Shown: positions 1-10,527, counted from the stretch's first letter. The stretch: 64,000 nucleotides of DNA from Achromobacter xylosoxidans A8 (GCF_000165835.1 NC_014640.1:6262001-6326000); one strand, 5' to 3'. Numbers and translations: made by a program. Notes: generated from the letters alone by a model not told the origin.

Positions 1-1210
<1,210 letters not shown>

Positions 1211-1316
1211 GAGAGGCGTTTCCGCTTAAACTAGTTGATTGAACGGTGGCCGCAGGCGCGGATTCTGCGCTTTCGGGCGGCATGCGCCCCAAGGCCCCAT
1301 CCAGACAACGGTTTCT

Positions 1317-2159
1317 ATGTCACTAGGCATTGTATTTCACACGGCGGCTGCCTTGGCGTACGCAGTGCTGGGAGGGTCGCTTTGGATCCGCCTGGCCCGC
1401 GGCGGCGGCGTGGAACAGACCGGCAAGATCGCCCGCCTGTGCCTGCTGGGAGCCCTGGTTCTGCATGGAATCGGGCTGCAACAATCGATGTTGGGAGCCC
1501 AGCATCTGTTCATAGGCTGGGCGCTGGCCCTGTCCGCGGCCATCTGGCTGGGCATGGTCGTGTTCTGGCTGGAAAGCCTGCTGGTGCGCATAGACGGCCT
1601 GCAATTGCTGCTGCTGCCCGCCGCCACCCTTGCCAGCGGCCTGGCCGCGCTCTTCCCGCAGGGGCAGTTCGTGCCCCATGCCAATGACGCCTGGCTGCGC
1701 GTCCACCTGCTGATCGCGCTGGCGGCCTACGGCCTGATCACCATCGCCGCGCTGCACGCCATGATGATGGCGCTGCTGGACCGCCACCTGCATCGCCCGC
1801 TGGAAGCTCCCGCCGAACGCAGCATCGTCGGCCGAGTGCTGGATTCCCAGCCGCCGCTGCTAGTGCAGGAACAGCTGCTGTTCCGCATCATCTGGATCGG
1901 CTTCGTCGTACTGACGCTGGCCGTGGGCACCGGTTCGGTGGCTTCCATGAAGCTGACGGGCAAGATCCTGCCGTTCGACCACAAGACCGTCTTCACCCTG
2001 CTGTCCTGGCTGACCTTCGGCGTGCTGCTGGCCGGACGCCACATCTGGGGCTGGCGCGGCCGTGTCGCCCTGCGCTGGACGCTGACGGGTTTCGGGTTCC
2101 TGATTCTGGCCTATACCGGCAGCCGGTTCGTGCTGGAAATGATTTTGCATCGAGGTTGA
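1317..2159 (+). CDS. Cytochrome c assembly family (CcsA/YpjD-like) integral membrane protein
   Basis: This 280-residue protein is almost entirely membrane segments (about eight). It ends with the family pattern GRHIWGWRGRVALRW and, near the C-terminus, YTGSRFVLE, typical of the CcsA/YpjD branch related to haem-handling cytochrome c assembly proteins. The open frame begins at 1239, but the hydrophobic N-terminus and family alignment favour the ATG at 1317. It diverges from ffh and sits one base upstream of the PP0621-type gene, probably in the same transcript. Its role in this organism (haem transport or a YpjD-like ion function) is not shown by the sequence. Confidence 0.85.
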   Translation: MSLGIVFHTAAALAYAVLGGSLWIRLARGGGVEQTGKIARLCLLGALVLHGIGLQQSMLGAQHLFIGWALALSAAIWLGMVVFWLESLLVRIDGLQLLLLPAATLASGLAALFPQGQFVPHANDAWLRVHLLIALAAYGLITIAALHAMMMALLDRHLHRPLEAPAERSIVGRVLDSQPPLLVQEQLLFRIIWIGFVVLTLAVGTGSVASMKLTGKILPFDHKTVFTLLSWLTFGVLLAGRHIWGWRGRVALRWTLTGFGFLILAYTGSRFVLEMILHRG

Positions 2160-2160
2160 A

Positions 2161-2424
2161 GTGGGCAAGTTGCTGTTCTGGATTGTTCTGATCATCCTGG
2201 TGCTGTTCGTGGCCCGCCTGGCCGGACGCATGGCGGCTGCGCGCCAGGCCGGCGCGCAGGACGCCAAAAAGGCCAAGACTGGCGCGGGCGGACCCAAACC
2301 GCTGGAATCCATGGTGCGCTGCGCCCACTGTGGCATTCATCTGCCCCGCTCCGAGGCCTTGCAGCAGAACGGCCAGACCTGGTGCAGCGCGGAACACGCG
2401 CGCCTGGGCCCCGCCAGGCACTGA
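2161..2424 (+). CDS. PP0621 family small membrane-anchored zinc-ribbon protein
   Basis: An 87-residue protein starting with GTG one base after the preceding stop, so translation is probably coupled. Residues 4-20 are a single hydrophobic anchor, followed by a charged linker. The C-terminal part carries Cys54, Cys57, Cys75 and His79 (CAHC...CSAEH), which looks like a zinc-binding knuckle. This architecture matches the PP0621 family of uncharacterised proteobacterial proteins, commonly found beside ampD and ypjD-like genes. No biochemical function is known to me. Confidence 0.8.
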   Translation: MGKLLFWIVLIILVLFVARLAGRMAAARQAGAQDAKKAKTGAGGPKPLESMVRCAHCGIHLPRSEALQQNGQTWCSAEHARLGPARH

Positions 2425-2462
2425 GCCCCCCGATTAGAGGCTAGCCGCCCCGCACGGCATAA

Positions 2463-2484
2463 TGCGTGTTGGAAACCACACGCA
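2463..2484 (+). other. Perfect 7-bp inverted repeat in the ampD leader
   Basis: TGCGTGT and ACACGCA flank an 8-base loop, ending 12 bp before the ampD ATG. A CATAAT hexamer (2457-2462) directly precedes it and could be a -10 element, which would put the repeat at the transcript start. No Shine-Dalgarno motif is seen before ampD, so a 5' hairpin may matter for initiation. There is no T-run, so it is not a terminator. Confidence 0.4.
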
Positions 2485-2496
2485 TGCTCTCTTCCC

Positions 2497-3075
2497 ATGG
2501 CCTTGCTTCTGGATCGTCATGGCTGGCTGGCGCCGGCCCCGGGCGTTTCGCTCATGCCCTCCCCCAACCGCGACGCGCGCCCCGCCGGCGCGCAGGTGTC
2601 GCTGCTGGTGCTGCACAACATCAGCCTGCCGCCCGGGCAATTCGGCGGTCCTGAAGTTGCCGGGCTGTTCCTGAATACGCTGGACTACGGGTCGCATCCC
2701 TGGCTGGAACGGCTGCGCGGCCTGCGCGTGTCGGCGCATTTCTTCATCCGCCGCGACGGCAGCATCATCCAGTTCGTCGCCACCGACGAGCGCGCCTGGC
2801 ACGCAGGCGTTTCGCGCCATGCGGGCCGCGAGCGCTGCAACGACTTCTCCATCGGCATAGAGCTTGAAGGCACGGATACCCTGCCCTATGCCGAACCGCA
2901 GTACCTGGCGCTGCGCAAGCTGACGCCGGCGCTGCGCGCGCGCTATCCTCTTGCCGCCGCCTGGGGCCACGAGCACATCGCGCCGGGGCGCAAGACCGAC
3001 CCCGGGCCCGCTTTCAACTGGACGCGCTTTGCGCGCGACAGCGGCTTTGCACGGCGGCAGCTGCCGCCCGTCTGA
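2497..3075 (+). CDS. ampD: 1,6-anhydro-N-acetylmuramyl-L-alanine amidase AmpD
   Basis: AmpD is a cytoplasmic zinc amidase that removes the peptide from 1,6-anhydro-MurNAc peptides during peptidoglycan recycling. Its loss induces AmpC beta-lactamase in species with AmpR. The 192-residue length is usual. Zinc and catalytic residues are visible: His40 (LVLHNIS), Glu122 (IGIELEG), and His158, Lys166 and Asp168 in GHEHIAPGRKTDPG, which align with E. coli His34, Glu116, His154, Lys162 and Asp164. It is cytoplasmic, with no signal peptide. The next gene begins 17 bp downstream. No ampR or ampC is present in this window. Confidence 0.95.
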   Translation: MALLLDRHGWLAPAPGVSLMPSPNRDARPAGAQVSLLVLHNISLPPGQFGGPEVAGLFLNTLDYGSHPWLERLRGLRVSAHFFIRRDGSIIQFVATDERAWHAGVSRHAGRERCNDFSIGIELEGTDTLPYAEPQYLALRKLTPALRARYPLAAAWGHEHIAPGRKTDPGPAFNWTRFARDSGFARRQLPPV

Positions 3076-3092
3076 CACTACAAGGAATGGTT

Positions 3093-3713
3093 ATGTTGAA
3101 GATCTGGGGACGCCTGACTTCCGTCAACGTTCAGAAAGTCATGCTGGCGGTGCGCGAACTGGCCCTGCCGCATTCCTTCACGCAGGCCGGCGGCCCGTTC
3201 GGCGCGGTCGACACGCCCGAGTTCGCCAAGCTGAATCCCAACCGGACGGTGCCCGTCATCGACGACGGCGGCTTCGTGCTGTGGGAATCGAACGCTATCG
3301 TGCGTTACCTGGCTGCGCGCTACGGCGCGGGCAGCCTGTGGCCGGAAGACGCGTGCATGCGCGCGGACGCCGACCGCTGGATGGACTGGCAAGCCACCGA
3401 ATGGCAGGGCGTCATGGGTCCGGCCTTCCTGGGCCTGATCCGCACGCCCGAGGCCAAGCGCGACCAGGCCGCGATTGAAAACTCGGTCAAGCGTTCCAAT
3501 GCGCGCGCCCTGATCCTGGACCAGGCCCTGCAAGGCCGCGAGTTCATCGCCGGGCGCCACTTGACCATGGGCGACATCGCCCTGGTCTGCTCCGCCCACC
3601 GCTGGCTGGCATTGCCGATCGAGCGCCCCGACACGCCAGCGCTATCGGCCTGGTATCGCCGCGTCATGATGCGTCCGGCCCCGCAGGGCGTGCTGACGCT
3701 GCCGCTGGAATAA
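3093..3713 (+). CDS. Glutathione S-transferase family protein
   Basis: A 206-residue cytoplasmic protein with an N-terminal thioredoxin-like domain (NRTVPVIDDG, then the glutathione-contact motif WESNAIVRYLA) and an all-alpha C-terminal domain containing the folding motif MGDIALVC. Of two in-frame ATGs (3087 and 3093), 3093 is preferred because AAGGA at 3082-3086 is then six bases upstream. It follows ampD closely and may be co-transcribed. The substrate is not predictable. A second, distinct beta-class GST lies at 29.0-29.6 kb. Confidence 0.9.
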   Translation: MLKIWGRLTSVNVQKVMLAVRELALPHSFTQAGGPFGAVDTPEFAKLNPNRTVPVIDDGGFVLWESNAIVRYLAARYGAGSLWPEDACMRADADRWMDWQATEWQGVMGPAFLGLIRTPEAKRDQAAIENSVKRSNARALILDQALQGREFIAGRHLTMGDIALVCSAHRWLALPIERPDTPALSAWYRRVMMRPAPQGVLTLPLE

Positions 3714-3730
3714 GGCGCGGGGCCGCGGCC

Positions 3731-4549
3731 TCAGCCGCGGTCCACCTTCCACCCCAGTTCCGCTGAAATCCCCGCCGCCGCGCCCTGCACGACGGCGACC
3801 ATGTCGCGCATGCGCTCCAGCGACATGTAGGGCACCGTGCTCGATACGCTGATGGCGGCGACGATGCCGCTGGAGGCGTCGCGCACCGGCGCCGCCACGC
3901 AGCGGATCGACGGTTCGTTGTCTTCGAGGTCGAAGGCATAGCCGTTGGCGGCATAGTCACGCATGCGGTCGCGGAAGATCTCCCAGGTCTGGCTGCCGCC
4001 GGGCGCGCGTGACGACACCGGCGCGCCGACGCGGTATAGCGCCTTCCATTGCGGCTCTTCGGTATCCAGCAGCAGCGCCTTGCCCACGCCGGTGGCGGCC
4101 AGCGGCATGCGGTGCCCCACGCGCGAGCGCATTTCCAGCCCCTTCTTGCCGGGGATCTTTTCCAGGTACAGGACCTCGTCGTTGTCGCGCACGGCGAGAT
4201 GGATGGTGTCGCCCGTCTGTTCCGCCAGGCCGTCCAGGTAGGGACGCGCCAGCGTCGCCATGGGGAAGGCCTCGCGCGCCTGGAAGCCCAGTTCGATCAG
4301 CTTGGGTCCCAGCACATAACCCACGCCAGGCAAGGACCGCAGATAGCGCTCCTGCACCAGGCAGCTGGCCAAGCGGTGCGTGGTGCTGCGCGCCACGCCG
4401 ATGCGAGCGCAGATTTCCTTCAGGTCGCGCGCGCCGGTGGCCACCGCCTGCACCACTGCCAAACCGCGCATCAGCGTCTGCGTGCCTGCGGGCGCCGCGG
4501 CATCGGGATCCAAGGTGGGCGTGCGGTCGGGAGTCTGCAAGGTGGTCAT
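3731..4549 (-). CDS. IclR family transcriptional regulator (probable regulator of the dgo operon)
   Basis: A 272-residue IclR protein. The N-terminal winged helix-turn-helix comprises about residues 25-85 (CARIGVARSTTHRLASCL). The C-terminal effector domain contains DTIHLAVRDNDEVLYLEKI and MPLAATGVGKALL. The open frame extends upstream to 4678, but the segment before the ATG at 4549 is hydrophobic and unlike the family, so 4549 is chosen. It is divergent from dgoK, and a palindrome and promoter lie between them, so it most likely controls galactonate catabolism. That is inferred from position; enteric dgo operons use a GntR protein (DgoR) instead. Confidence 0.9.
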   Translation of the reverse strand: MTTLQTPDRTPTLDPDAAAPAGTQTLMRGLAVVQAVATGARDLKEICARIGVARSTTHRLASCLVQERYLRSLPGVGYVLGPKLIELGFQAREAFPMATLARPYLDGLAEQTGDTIHLAVRDNDEVLYLEKIPGKKGLEMRSRVGHRMPLAATGVGKALLLDTEEPQWKALYRVGAPVSSRAPGGSQTWEIFRDRMRDYAANGYAFDLEDNEPSIRCVAAPVRDASSGIVAAISVSSTVPYMSLERMRDMVAVVQGAAAGISAELGWKVDRG

Positions 4550-4686
4550 GAAAACGGGGTTGGCGACAAAGAGAACGAGTGCAAGCATAACCGCCAAGAT
4601 CGCGGCCGGATGCCGGGAAAAGGCGCGCTTTCCGGGCGGTGCCCCAGAAAGGGCGCAGGATGGCGAAGCGACTATCACCAGCCATT

Positions 4687-4705
4687 ATTCCCTGTATGTG
4701 GGATT
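4687..4705. promoter_or_regulatory. Candidate IclR operator upstream of the dgo promoter
   Basis: The 329 bp gap between the IclR gene and dgoK is mostly ordinary, but 4680-4760 is an A+T-rich island. Inside it TTCCC and GGGAT half sites (ATTCCC, 7-bp gap, GGGATT) form an imperfect dyad just upstream of the dgo -35 box. This position would suit an activator or dual regulator acting on the divergent promoters. It is a visual match only. Confidence 0.4.
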
Positions 4706-4717
4706 TAATTCTATATT

Positions 4718-4746
4718 TTGAGATTTTTCAAGCACTGATCTAGAAT
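4718..4746 (+). promoter_or_regulatory. Sigma-70 promoter of the dgoKAD-permease operon
   Basis: TTGAGA at 4718-4723 and TAGAAT at 4741-4746 are separated by exactly 17 bp, matching five and four consensus bases well for so G+C-rich a genome. Transcription would start near 4753, giving a leader of about 125 nt before dgoK. The operator-like dyad at 4687-4705 is immediately upstream. Confidence 0.6.
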
Positions 4747-4878
4747 TTTTCCCATCGCCCGCCGCGCGCTGCAAGCGTCCTGCGGGCATCAGACAACAAG
4801 GTCCGCAGACCCCTGCTCCGCGCCAGCCCCACCGCGCGTCCGCAGCCGGATTTGCGGCCGGAAACGAGACAGCTTCTG

Positions 4879-5880
4879 ATGACTACCGGATCTCCCGCCC
4901 GCGCGGCGCTCATCGCGCTGGATTGGGGTACTTCCTCGCTGCGCGCCTACCGGCTGGATGCCGCCGGCCGCACGCTGGACACGCGCCACCTGCCCTGGGG
5001 CATCATGCGCCTGCCGCAGCCGCTGCAGGACGGCGCCGCCACCACCGCCCTGTCGGGCTTCGAACTGGCCTTTGAGCAGGCTTGCGGCGACTGGCTGCGC
5101 GCCGAGCCCAATCTGCCGGTGATCGCCTGCGGCATGGTCGGCAGCGCCCAGGGCTGGAAGGAAGCCGCCTACCTGGACGTGCCCGTCGACCTGCAGCGCA
5201 TCGGCACGCTGCTGACCAAGGTCGAACGCGAGGCTGGCCCTTCCCTGCATATCGTGCCCGGCCTGATCCAGCGCCATGGCCTGCCCAACGTGATACGCGG
5301 CGAAGAGACCCAGGTCGTCGGCGTGATGGCGGACCAGGCGACCCGCAGCGCCGACAGCGTCCTGATCGGCCTGCCCGGCACGCATTCGAAGTGGGTCAGC
5401 GCCCGCCGCGGCCGAGTCACGCACTTCGACACCTTCATGACCGGCGAGGTCTATGCCGCTCTGCGCGGCCACACCATCCTGGGCCGGACCATGGCCGACG
5501 CCGCCAGCGCCGACATGGCCGCCTTCGAGCGCGGCCTGAAAGTGGCTGGCGCACCCGCCGGCCGCGCCGGCGTGCTGTCCACCATCTTCAGCACGCGCGC
5601 GCTCGGCCTGACCGGCGAGCTGGCGCCAGAGTCGCAAGCCGACTATCTGTCGGGCCTGCTCATCGGCCATGAAATTGCCGCGCTGGCCGACATGCTGCAA
5701 CAGCAGGGCGAACTGCCCCGCATCGTGCTTTGCGGCGATCCCGCGCTGTGCCGCCGCTACATCCAGGCCATGCAGCATTACGGCCTGGGCACGCCCGAGC
5801 AGGCGCAGAACGCCACCGAGCGCGGCCTCTGGCACCTGGCCGTCTGCGCCGGGCTGATCGCCTCGCCCTCCAAGGAATAG
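4879..5880 (+). CDS. dgoK: 2-dehydro-3-deoxygalactonokinase DgoK
   Basis: DgoK phosphorylates 2-keto-3-deoxy-D-galactonate at C6 with ATP in the De Ley-Doudoroff galactonate pathway. The 333-residue protein has the sugar-kinase phosphate-1 motif [14 protein letters not shown] near the N-terminus, [10 protein letters not shown] in the middle and the adenosine-motif region [10 protein letters not shown] near the end. The open frame begins with TTG at 4852, but the ATG at 4879 places the phosphate motif at the normal distance from the start. It is the first gene of a four-gene operon, nine bases ahead of dgoA. Confidence 0.93.
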   Translation: MTTGSPARAALIALDWGTSSLRAYRLDAAGRTLDTRHLPWGIMRLPQPLQDGAATTALSGFELAFEQACGDWLRAEPNLPVIACGMVGSAQGWKEAAYLDVPVDLQRIGTLLTKVEREAGPSLHIVPGLIQRHGLPNVIRGEETQVVGVMADQATRSADSVLIGLPGTHSKWVSARRGRVTHFDTFMTGEVYAALRGHTILGRTMADAASADMAAFERGLKVAGAPAGRAGVLSTIFSTRALGLTGELAPESQADYLSGLLIGHEIAALADMLQQQGELPRIVLCGDPALCRRYIQAMQHYGLGTPEQAQNATERGLWHLAVCAGLIASPSKE

Positions 5881-5889
5881 GAACCCGAC

Positions 5890-6543
5890 ATGAACCACCC
5901 CGGTCTGCAAACCGCCATGGCCCACTGCGGCCTGATCGCCATCCTGCGCGGCATTACGCCGGCCGAGGCCGAAGCCATAGGGCTGGAACTCTATGCCGCG
6001 GGCTTCCGCCTGATCGAAGTGCCGCTGAATTCGCCCGACCCGCTGGACAGCATCCGCGCCATGCGCGCGGCGCTCCCCACCGACTGCCTGATCGGCGCCG
6101 GCACCGTGCTGGATCCCGAGGACTGCGCCCGCGTCCAGCAGGCGGGCGGCGAACTGATCGTCATGCCGCACAGCGACGCCGCCGTGATCCGCGCGGCCAA
6201 AGCGCTAGGCATGGCCTCCTGCCCCGGCGTGGCCACGCCCACCGAAGCCTACGCGGCCCTGGCGGCAGGCGCCGACGTGCTGAAGATGTTCCCGGCCGAG
6301 CAGCTCGGCCCCGCCGTGCTGAAAGCCTGGCGCGCCGTGCTGCGCCCGCCGATCGCGCTGGCGCCCGTGGGCGGCATCACGCCCGACAACATCGCCATTT
6401 ACGCCCAGGCGGGCGCCAGCGGCTTCGGCCTGGGCTCCGCCTTGTACAAACCCGGCCTGTCGGCCGCCGCAGTCGGCCAGAACGCGCGCGCATTCATCGC
6501 GGCCTGGCAACGCGCCTATCCCGCCCAGGAGACCCAAGCATGA
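5890..6543 (+). CDS. dgoA: 2-dehydro-3-deoxy-6-phosphogalactonate aldolase DgoA
   Basis: This class I aldolase cleaves 2-keto-3-deoxy-6-phosphogalactonate to pyruvate and glyceraldehyde 3-phosphate. The 217-residue single-domain barrel shows Glu43 in LIEVPLNSP, the phosphate-binding GAGTVLDPE loop, and the Schiff-base lysine Lys132 in [20 protein letters not shown] follows near the C-terminal phosphate site. Its stop overlaps the dgoD start (ATGA), indicating translational coupling. Confidence 0.94.
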   Translation: MNHPGLQTAMAHCGLIAILRGITPAEAEAIGLELYAAGFRLIEVPLNSPDPLDSIRAMRAALPTDCLIGAGTVLDPEDCARVQQAGGELIVMPHSDAAVIRAAKALGMASCPGVATPTEAYAALAAGADVLKMFPAEQLGPAVLKAWRAVLRPPIALAPVGGITPDNIAIYAQAGASGFGLGSALYKPGLSAAAVGQNARAFIAAWQRAYPAQETQA

Positions 6544-7688
6544 AGATCACCAAGCTCACCACCTACATCGTGCCGCCGCGGTGGTGCTTCCTGAAGATTG
6601 AAACGGACGAGGGCATCGTCGGCTGGGGCGAGCCCGTCGTCGAAGGCCGCGCGCATTCGGTCGCCGCCGCAGTCGAGGAACTGTCCGACTACCTGATCGG
6701 CAAAGACCCCCGCAACATCGAAGACCACTGGACCGTGCTGTACCGCGGCGGCTTCTACCGCGGCGGCGCCATCCACATGAGCGCGCTGGCCGGCATCGAC
6801 CAGGCCTTGTGGGACATCAAGGGCAAGCACCTGGGCGTGCCCGTATCGCAGCTGCTGGGCGGCAACGTGCGCGACCGCATCCGCGTGTATTCGTGGATCG
6901 GCGGCGACCGCCCCGCCGACACCGCCGCGGCCGCCAAGAGCGCCGTGGAGCGCGGCTTCACCGCCGTGAAGATGAACGGCACCGAAGAACTGCAGTACAT
7001 CGATTCCTTCGACAAGGTCGAGAAGTGCCTGGAGAACGTCGCCGCCGTGCGCGACGCGGTCGGCCCCAACGTCGGCATAGGCGTGGACTTCCACGGCCGC
7101 GTGCACAAGCCCATGGCCAAGGTGCTGATGAAGGAGCTGGATCCGTTCAAGCTCATGTTCATCGAAGAGCCGGTGCTGAGCGAACACTACGAAGCGCTGA
7201 AGGAACTGGCGCCGCTGACCTCCACCCCGATCGCGCTGGGCGAACGCCTGTTCTCGCGCTGGGACTTCAAGCGCGTGCTGTCCGAAGGCTATGTGGACAT
7301 CATCCAACCCGATCCCTCGCACGCCGGCGGCATCACCGAAACCCGCAAGATCGCGGCCATGGCCGAAGCCTACGACGTGGCGCTGGCCCTGCACTGCCCG
7401 CTGGGCCCGATCGCGCTGGCCACCTGCCTGCAGATCGACGCCGGTTGCTACAACGCCTTCATCCAGGAACAGAGCCTGGGCATCCACTACAACGCCGCCA
7501 ACGACCTGCTGGACTACGTCAGCAATCGCGAAGTCTTCGCCTACGAAGACGGCATGGTCGCGATTCCGCAAGGCCCCGGCCTGGGCATCGAGGTCAACGA
7601 GGAATACGTGAAGGAACGCGCCGCCGTGGGCCACCGCTGGCGCAACCCGGTCTGGCGCCACGCCGACGGCAGCTTCGCCGAATGGTAA
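6540..7688 (+). CDS. dgoD: D-galactonate dehydratase DgoD
   Basis: DgoD, an enolase-superfamily (mandelate racemase subgroup) enzyme, dehydrates D-galactonate to 2-keto-3-deoxygalactonate, the first pathway step. At 382 residues it is the same length as E. coli DgoD, and the key residues fall at identical numbers: Asp183 and His185 (GVDFHGRVH), Glu209 (FIEEP), Glu235 (LGERLF) and His285 (ALHCPLG). The first three carboxylates bind magnesium and the histidines are the acid/base pair. The start ATG at 6540 overlaps the dgoA stop; the frame upstream of it is not coding. Confidence 0.97.
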   Translation: MKITKLTTYIVPPRWCFLKIETDEGIVGWGEPVVEGRAHSVAAAVEELSDYLIGKDPRNIEDHWTVLYRGGFYRGGAIHMSALAGIDQALWDIKGKHLGVPVSQLLGGNVRDRIRVYSWIGGDRPADTAAAAKSAVERGFTAVKMNGTEELQYIDSFDKVEKCLENVAAVRDAVGPNVGIGVDFHGRVHKPMAKVLMKELDPFKLMFIEEPVLSEHYEALKELAPLTSTPIALGERLFSRWDFKRVLSEGYVDIIQPDPSHAGGITETRKIAAMAEAYDVALALHCPLGPIALATCLQIDAGCYNAFIQEQSLGIHYNAANDLLDYVSNREVFAYEDGMVAIPQGPGLGIEVNEEYVKERAAVGHRWRNPVWRHADGSFAEW

Positions 7689-7734
7689 GCCGTCCGCCAT
7701 CCGCCGATAGATAAAGAGAAAGAGGAGACAGCCC

Positions 7735-9045
7735 TTGTCCACAGCCACCCACACCGGCCTGCAAAGCGCCCAGCGCCCCACGCGCAGCCGGTACCTCATC
7801 ATGGTGATGCTGTTCATCACCGTCGTCATCAACTACCTGGACCGCAGCAACCTGTCCATCGCCGCGCCGGCGCTGAAGGACGAGTTCGGCCTGGACACCG
7901 TGCATGAAGGTCTGATCCTGTCGGCCTTCGGCTGGACCTACGCCGCCATGCAGATCCCCGGCGGCTGGCTGGTGGACCGCGTGTCGCCGCGCGTGCTGTA
8001 CGCGGCCGCGCTGATCCTGTGGTCGGCGGCCACGTTCTTCATGGGCTTTGCCGGCAGCTTCGTGATCCTGTTCGTGCTGCGCCTGGCCGTGGGCGCGCTG
8101 GAAGCGCCGGCCTATCCGATCAACAACCGCGTCGTCACCACTTGGTTCCCGGAACGCGAACGCGCCACCGCCATCGGCTTCTATACCTCGGGCCAGTTCG
8201 TGGGCCTGGCGTTCCTGACGCCGGTGCTGGCGTGGCTGCAGCATCACTACGGCTGGCACATGGTGTTCGTCAGCACCGGGCTGCTGGGCATCGTGTGGGG
8301 CGTGCTGTGGTTCATGATCTACCGCGAGCCGCGCCAGTTCAAGGGCGCCAACGCAGCGGAAATCGAGCTGATCCAGCAAGGCGGCGGAGTGGTCGACCTG
8401 GACCGCAGCGTCAAGGAAAAGAAGGCCCCCTTCAACTGGAACGACCTGGGCCTGGTCATGAGCAAGCGCAAGCTGTGGGGCGTGTACCTGGGCCAGTTCT
8501 GCCTGACCTCCACGCTGTGGTTCTTCCTGACCTGGTTCCCCACCTACCTGGTGAAGTACCGCGGGATGGACTTCATCAAGTCCGGCTTCCTGGCGTCGGT
8601 GCCGTTCCTGGCGGCCTTCGTCGGCGTGCTGTGCTCGGGCGTGCTGTCCGACTTTCTGATCCGCCGCGGCGCCACCATCGGCCTGGCGCGCAAGCTGCCC
8701 ATCATCCTGGGACTCTTGATCTCCACCTCGATGATCGGCGCGAACTTCACCGATTCCACGCCCTGGGTGATCTTCTTCCTGGCGGTGGCTTTCTTCGGCA
8801 ACGGGCTGGCGTCCATCACTTGGTCGCTGGTGTCGACGCTGGCGCCCGTACGCCTGTTGGGACTGACGGGCGGCGTGTTCAACTTCGTCGGCAATCTGTC
8901 GTCGATCTGCACGCCCATCGTGATCGGCTTCCTGGTGACCAAGGACAGCTTCGCGCCGGCCATCGTGTATGTGTCGTCGCTGGCCTTGCTGGGCGCGCTG
9001 TCGTACATCCTGCTGGTGGGAAAGGTGGAGCGGATCGAGGCTTGA
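7735..9045 (+). CDS. MFS transporter, probable D-galactonate permease (DgoT-like)
   Basis: A 436-residue 12-helix major facilitator of the anion:cation symporter (ACS) family, with the signature NYLDRSNLSIAAPAL in the first helix and RLAVGALEAPAYP in helix four. E. coli DgoT and the glucarate/galactarate permeases belong to this family. It starts with TTG at 7735 behind a strong AGGAG. As the last gene of the dgo operon, 46 bp after dgoD, it most likely imports galactonate by proton symport. Substrate is inferred from context. A shared terminator lies immediately downstream. Confidence 0.87.
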   Translation: MSTATHTGLQSAQRPTRSRYLIMVMLFITVVINYLDRSNLSIAAPALKDEFGLDTVHEGLILSAFGWTYAAMQIPGGWLVDRVSPRVLYAAALILWSAATFFMGFAGSFVILFVLRLAVGALEAPAYPINNRVVTTWFPERERATAIGFYTSGQFVGLAFLTPVLAWLQHHYGWHMVFVSTGLLGIVWGVLWFMIYREPRQFKGANAAEIELIQQGGGVVDLDRSVKEKKAPFNWNDLGLVMSKRKLWGVYLGQFCLTSTLWFFLTWFPTYLVKYRGMDFIKSGFLASVPFLAAFVGVLCSGVLSDFLIRRGATIGLARKLPIILGLLISTSMIGANFTDSTPWVIFFLAVAFFGNGLASITWSLVSTLAPVRLLGLTGGVFNFVGNLSSICTPIVIGFLVTKDSFAPAIVYVSSLALLGALSYILLVGKVERIEA

Positions 9046-9067
9046 TCGTTCCGGTTTCCCGGCATGG

Positions 9068-9102
9068 AAAAAGGGCGCCTGCATGCACAGGCGCCCTTTT
9101 TT
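9068..9102. terminator. Bidirectional rho-independent terminator between two convergent MFS genes
   Basis: GGGCGCCTG (9073-9081) pairs with CAGGCGCCC (9088-9096) across a 6-base loop. Five A residues precede and six T residues follow, so it works for the dgo operon on the plus strand and for the MFS gene ending at 9123 on the minus strand. Confidence 0.9.
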
Positions 9103-9122
9103 ACTTGGCGTCCATCGCCGCC

Positions 9123-10322
9123 TCAGCAGCCTTGCACGGCCAGCTTCCGCTGGCGCTGGTTGCTGGCGCGCTGCCACAGCACCAGGCCCAGGCCGGCCGC
9201 GGCGATCAGGGCGCCGACCACGGGCACCGCGGCATAGCCCATGCCCGCCGAGATCACGCCCCCGCCAGCCGCCGCGCCCACCGCGTTGCCCAGGTTGAAG
9301 GCGCCCACGTTCACCGACGAGGCCAGGCCCGGCGCGTCGGTGGCGGCGCGCATGACACGCATCTGCAGCGGCGGCACCACGGCGAACGTGCCGAAGCCGA
9401 AGATCAGCAGTGCAATGGCGGCGCCGACCGGCGTGGCCGCCAGCCACGGGAACGCCAGCAGATCCGCGATGATCAGCACCAGGAAAGCGATCAGGCTGCC
9501 GTCCAGCGAACGGTCGGCGAAGCGCCCGCCCACCGTATTGCCGATGGTGAAACCGACGCCGATCAGCACCAGCATCGCCGTGACGAAGTTGGGCGAGGCG
9601 CCCGTCAGTTCGGCCAGGGTCGGCGCCACATAGGTGTAGAGCGTGAACATCGCGCCCGCGCCCAGCACCGTGGTCAGCAAGGCCACCAGCACCACCGGGC
9701 TTTTCAGCACGGCCAGCTCGCGGCGGATGTCGGGACGGCGTCCGGCCTCGCCCGCCGGCAACGCGAACCACAGCGACAACATCGCGATCAGGCCCAGTAC
9801 CGAGGTCGCGGCGAATGACATGCGCCAGCCGATGACCTGCCCGAGCCAGGTAGCCGCCGGCACCCCGCCCACGTTGGCGATGGTCAACCCCAGGAACATG
9901 GTAGCGACGGCGCTGGCCTGCTTGTGGCGCGGCACCACGCTGGCGGCCACCAGCGAACCCAGACCGAAGAACGCGCCGTGGTTCAGGCTGGTGACCAGGC
10001 GCGCCAGCAGCAGGGTCGTGTAGTTGGGCGACAGCGCGGACAGCACATTGCCCACCGTGAAGATCGCCATCAACATCAGCAGCGCGTTGCGGCGCGACCA
10101 GCGCGACAGGGCCAGCGTCATCAGCGGCGCGCCTACCATCACGCCGATGGCGTAGGCGCTGATCAACATGCCGGCGCTGGGGATGGACACGTCCACCCCT
10201 TCGGCGATGACGGGCAACAGGCCCATGGGAGAAAACTCGGTCACGCCGATGCCGAAGGCACCGACGGCGAGCGCCAACAATGGCAGGCCGGCCTTTACCG
10301 GCTGGGAGTCCTGGGGATGCAT
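9123..10322 (-). CDS. MFS transporter of the DHA1 (AraJ/YdhP-like) group
   Basis: A 399-residue 12-helix transporter. Diagnostic features are VGAFGIGVTEFSPMGLLP in helix one, the motif-A loop LALSRWSRRNALL, and helix-five segment FLGLTIANVGGVPAAT, as in the AraJ/YdhP drug-proton antiporter-type carriers. The ATG at 10322 is chosen because it precedes helix one directly; upstream codons in the same frame belong to the reverse reading of the neighbouring regulator. Export of sugars or small drugs is the usual guess for this group; nothing here fixes a substrate. Confidence 0.88.
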   Translation of the reverse strand: MHPQDSQPVKAGLPLLALAVGAFGIGVTEFSPMGLLPVIAEGVDVSIPSAGMLISAYAIGVMVGAPLMTLALSRWSRRNALLMLMAIFTVGNVLSALSPNYTTLLLARLVTSLNHGAFFGLGSLVAASVVPRHKQASAVATMFLGLTIANVGGVPAATWLGQVIGWRMSFAATSVLGLIAMLSLWFALPAGEAGRRPDIRRELAVLKSPVVLVALLTTVLGAGAMFTLYTYVAPTLAELTGASPNFVTAMLVLIGVGFTIGNTVGGRFADRSLDGSLIAFLVLIIADLLAFPWLAATPVGAAIALLIFGFGTFAVVPPLQMRVMRAATDAPGLASSVNVGAFNLGNAVGAAAGGGVISAGMGYAAVPVVGALIAAAGLGLVLWQRASNQRQRKLAVQGC

Positions 10323-10475
10323 GTGGTTTCCTTGGGTTCGATTGCGCCGACCGGGGCGTTTCGGGAGCGGGCCGGCGCGGATGGCCGGGGCGCGGGAAAG
10401 GCCCGATCGGAAGGCAGGCGCCCAGTATGCCGCTGCGATCCTTGCGGAAAAAGACGGGAAACAGCGAAACACTTT

Positions 10476-10488
10476 TGACTTGGAGTCA
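10476..10488. promoter_or_regulatory. Short dyad in the MFS upstream region
   Basis: TGACT and AGTCA flank TGG within the 205 bp between the MFS start (10322) and the end of the IclR gene (10528). It could be an operator for the MFS promoter. The match is short and may be chance. Confidence 0.25.
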
Positions 10489-10527
10489 TGAATTCCGGAC
10501 GCCAGCTGGCTGGGCGCCCCAGGAACG

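Noticed and set aside
7594..9771. 725-residue minus-strand ORF
   Set aside because: Its residues are composition-biased (Gln, Arg, His, Gly rich), it is antisense to dgoD and the galactonate permease, and it runs out of frame through the DHA1 MFS gene.
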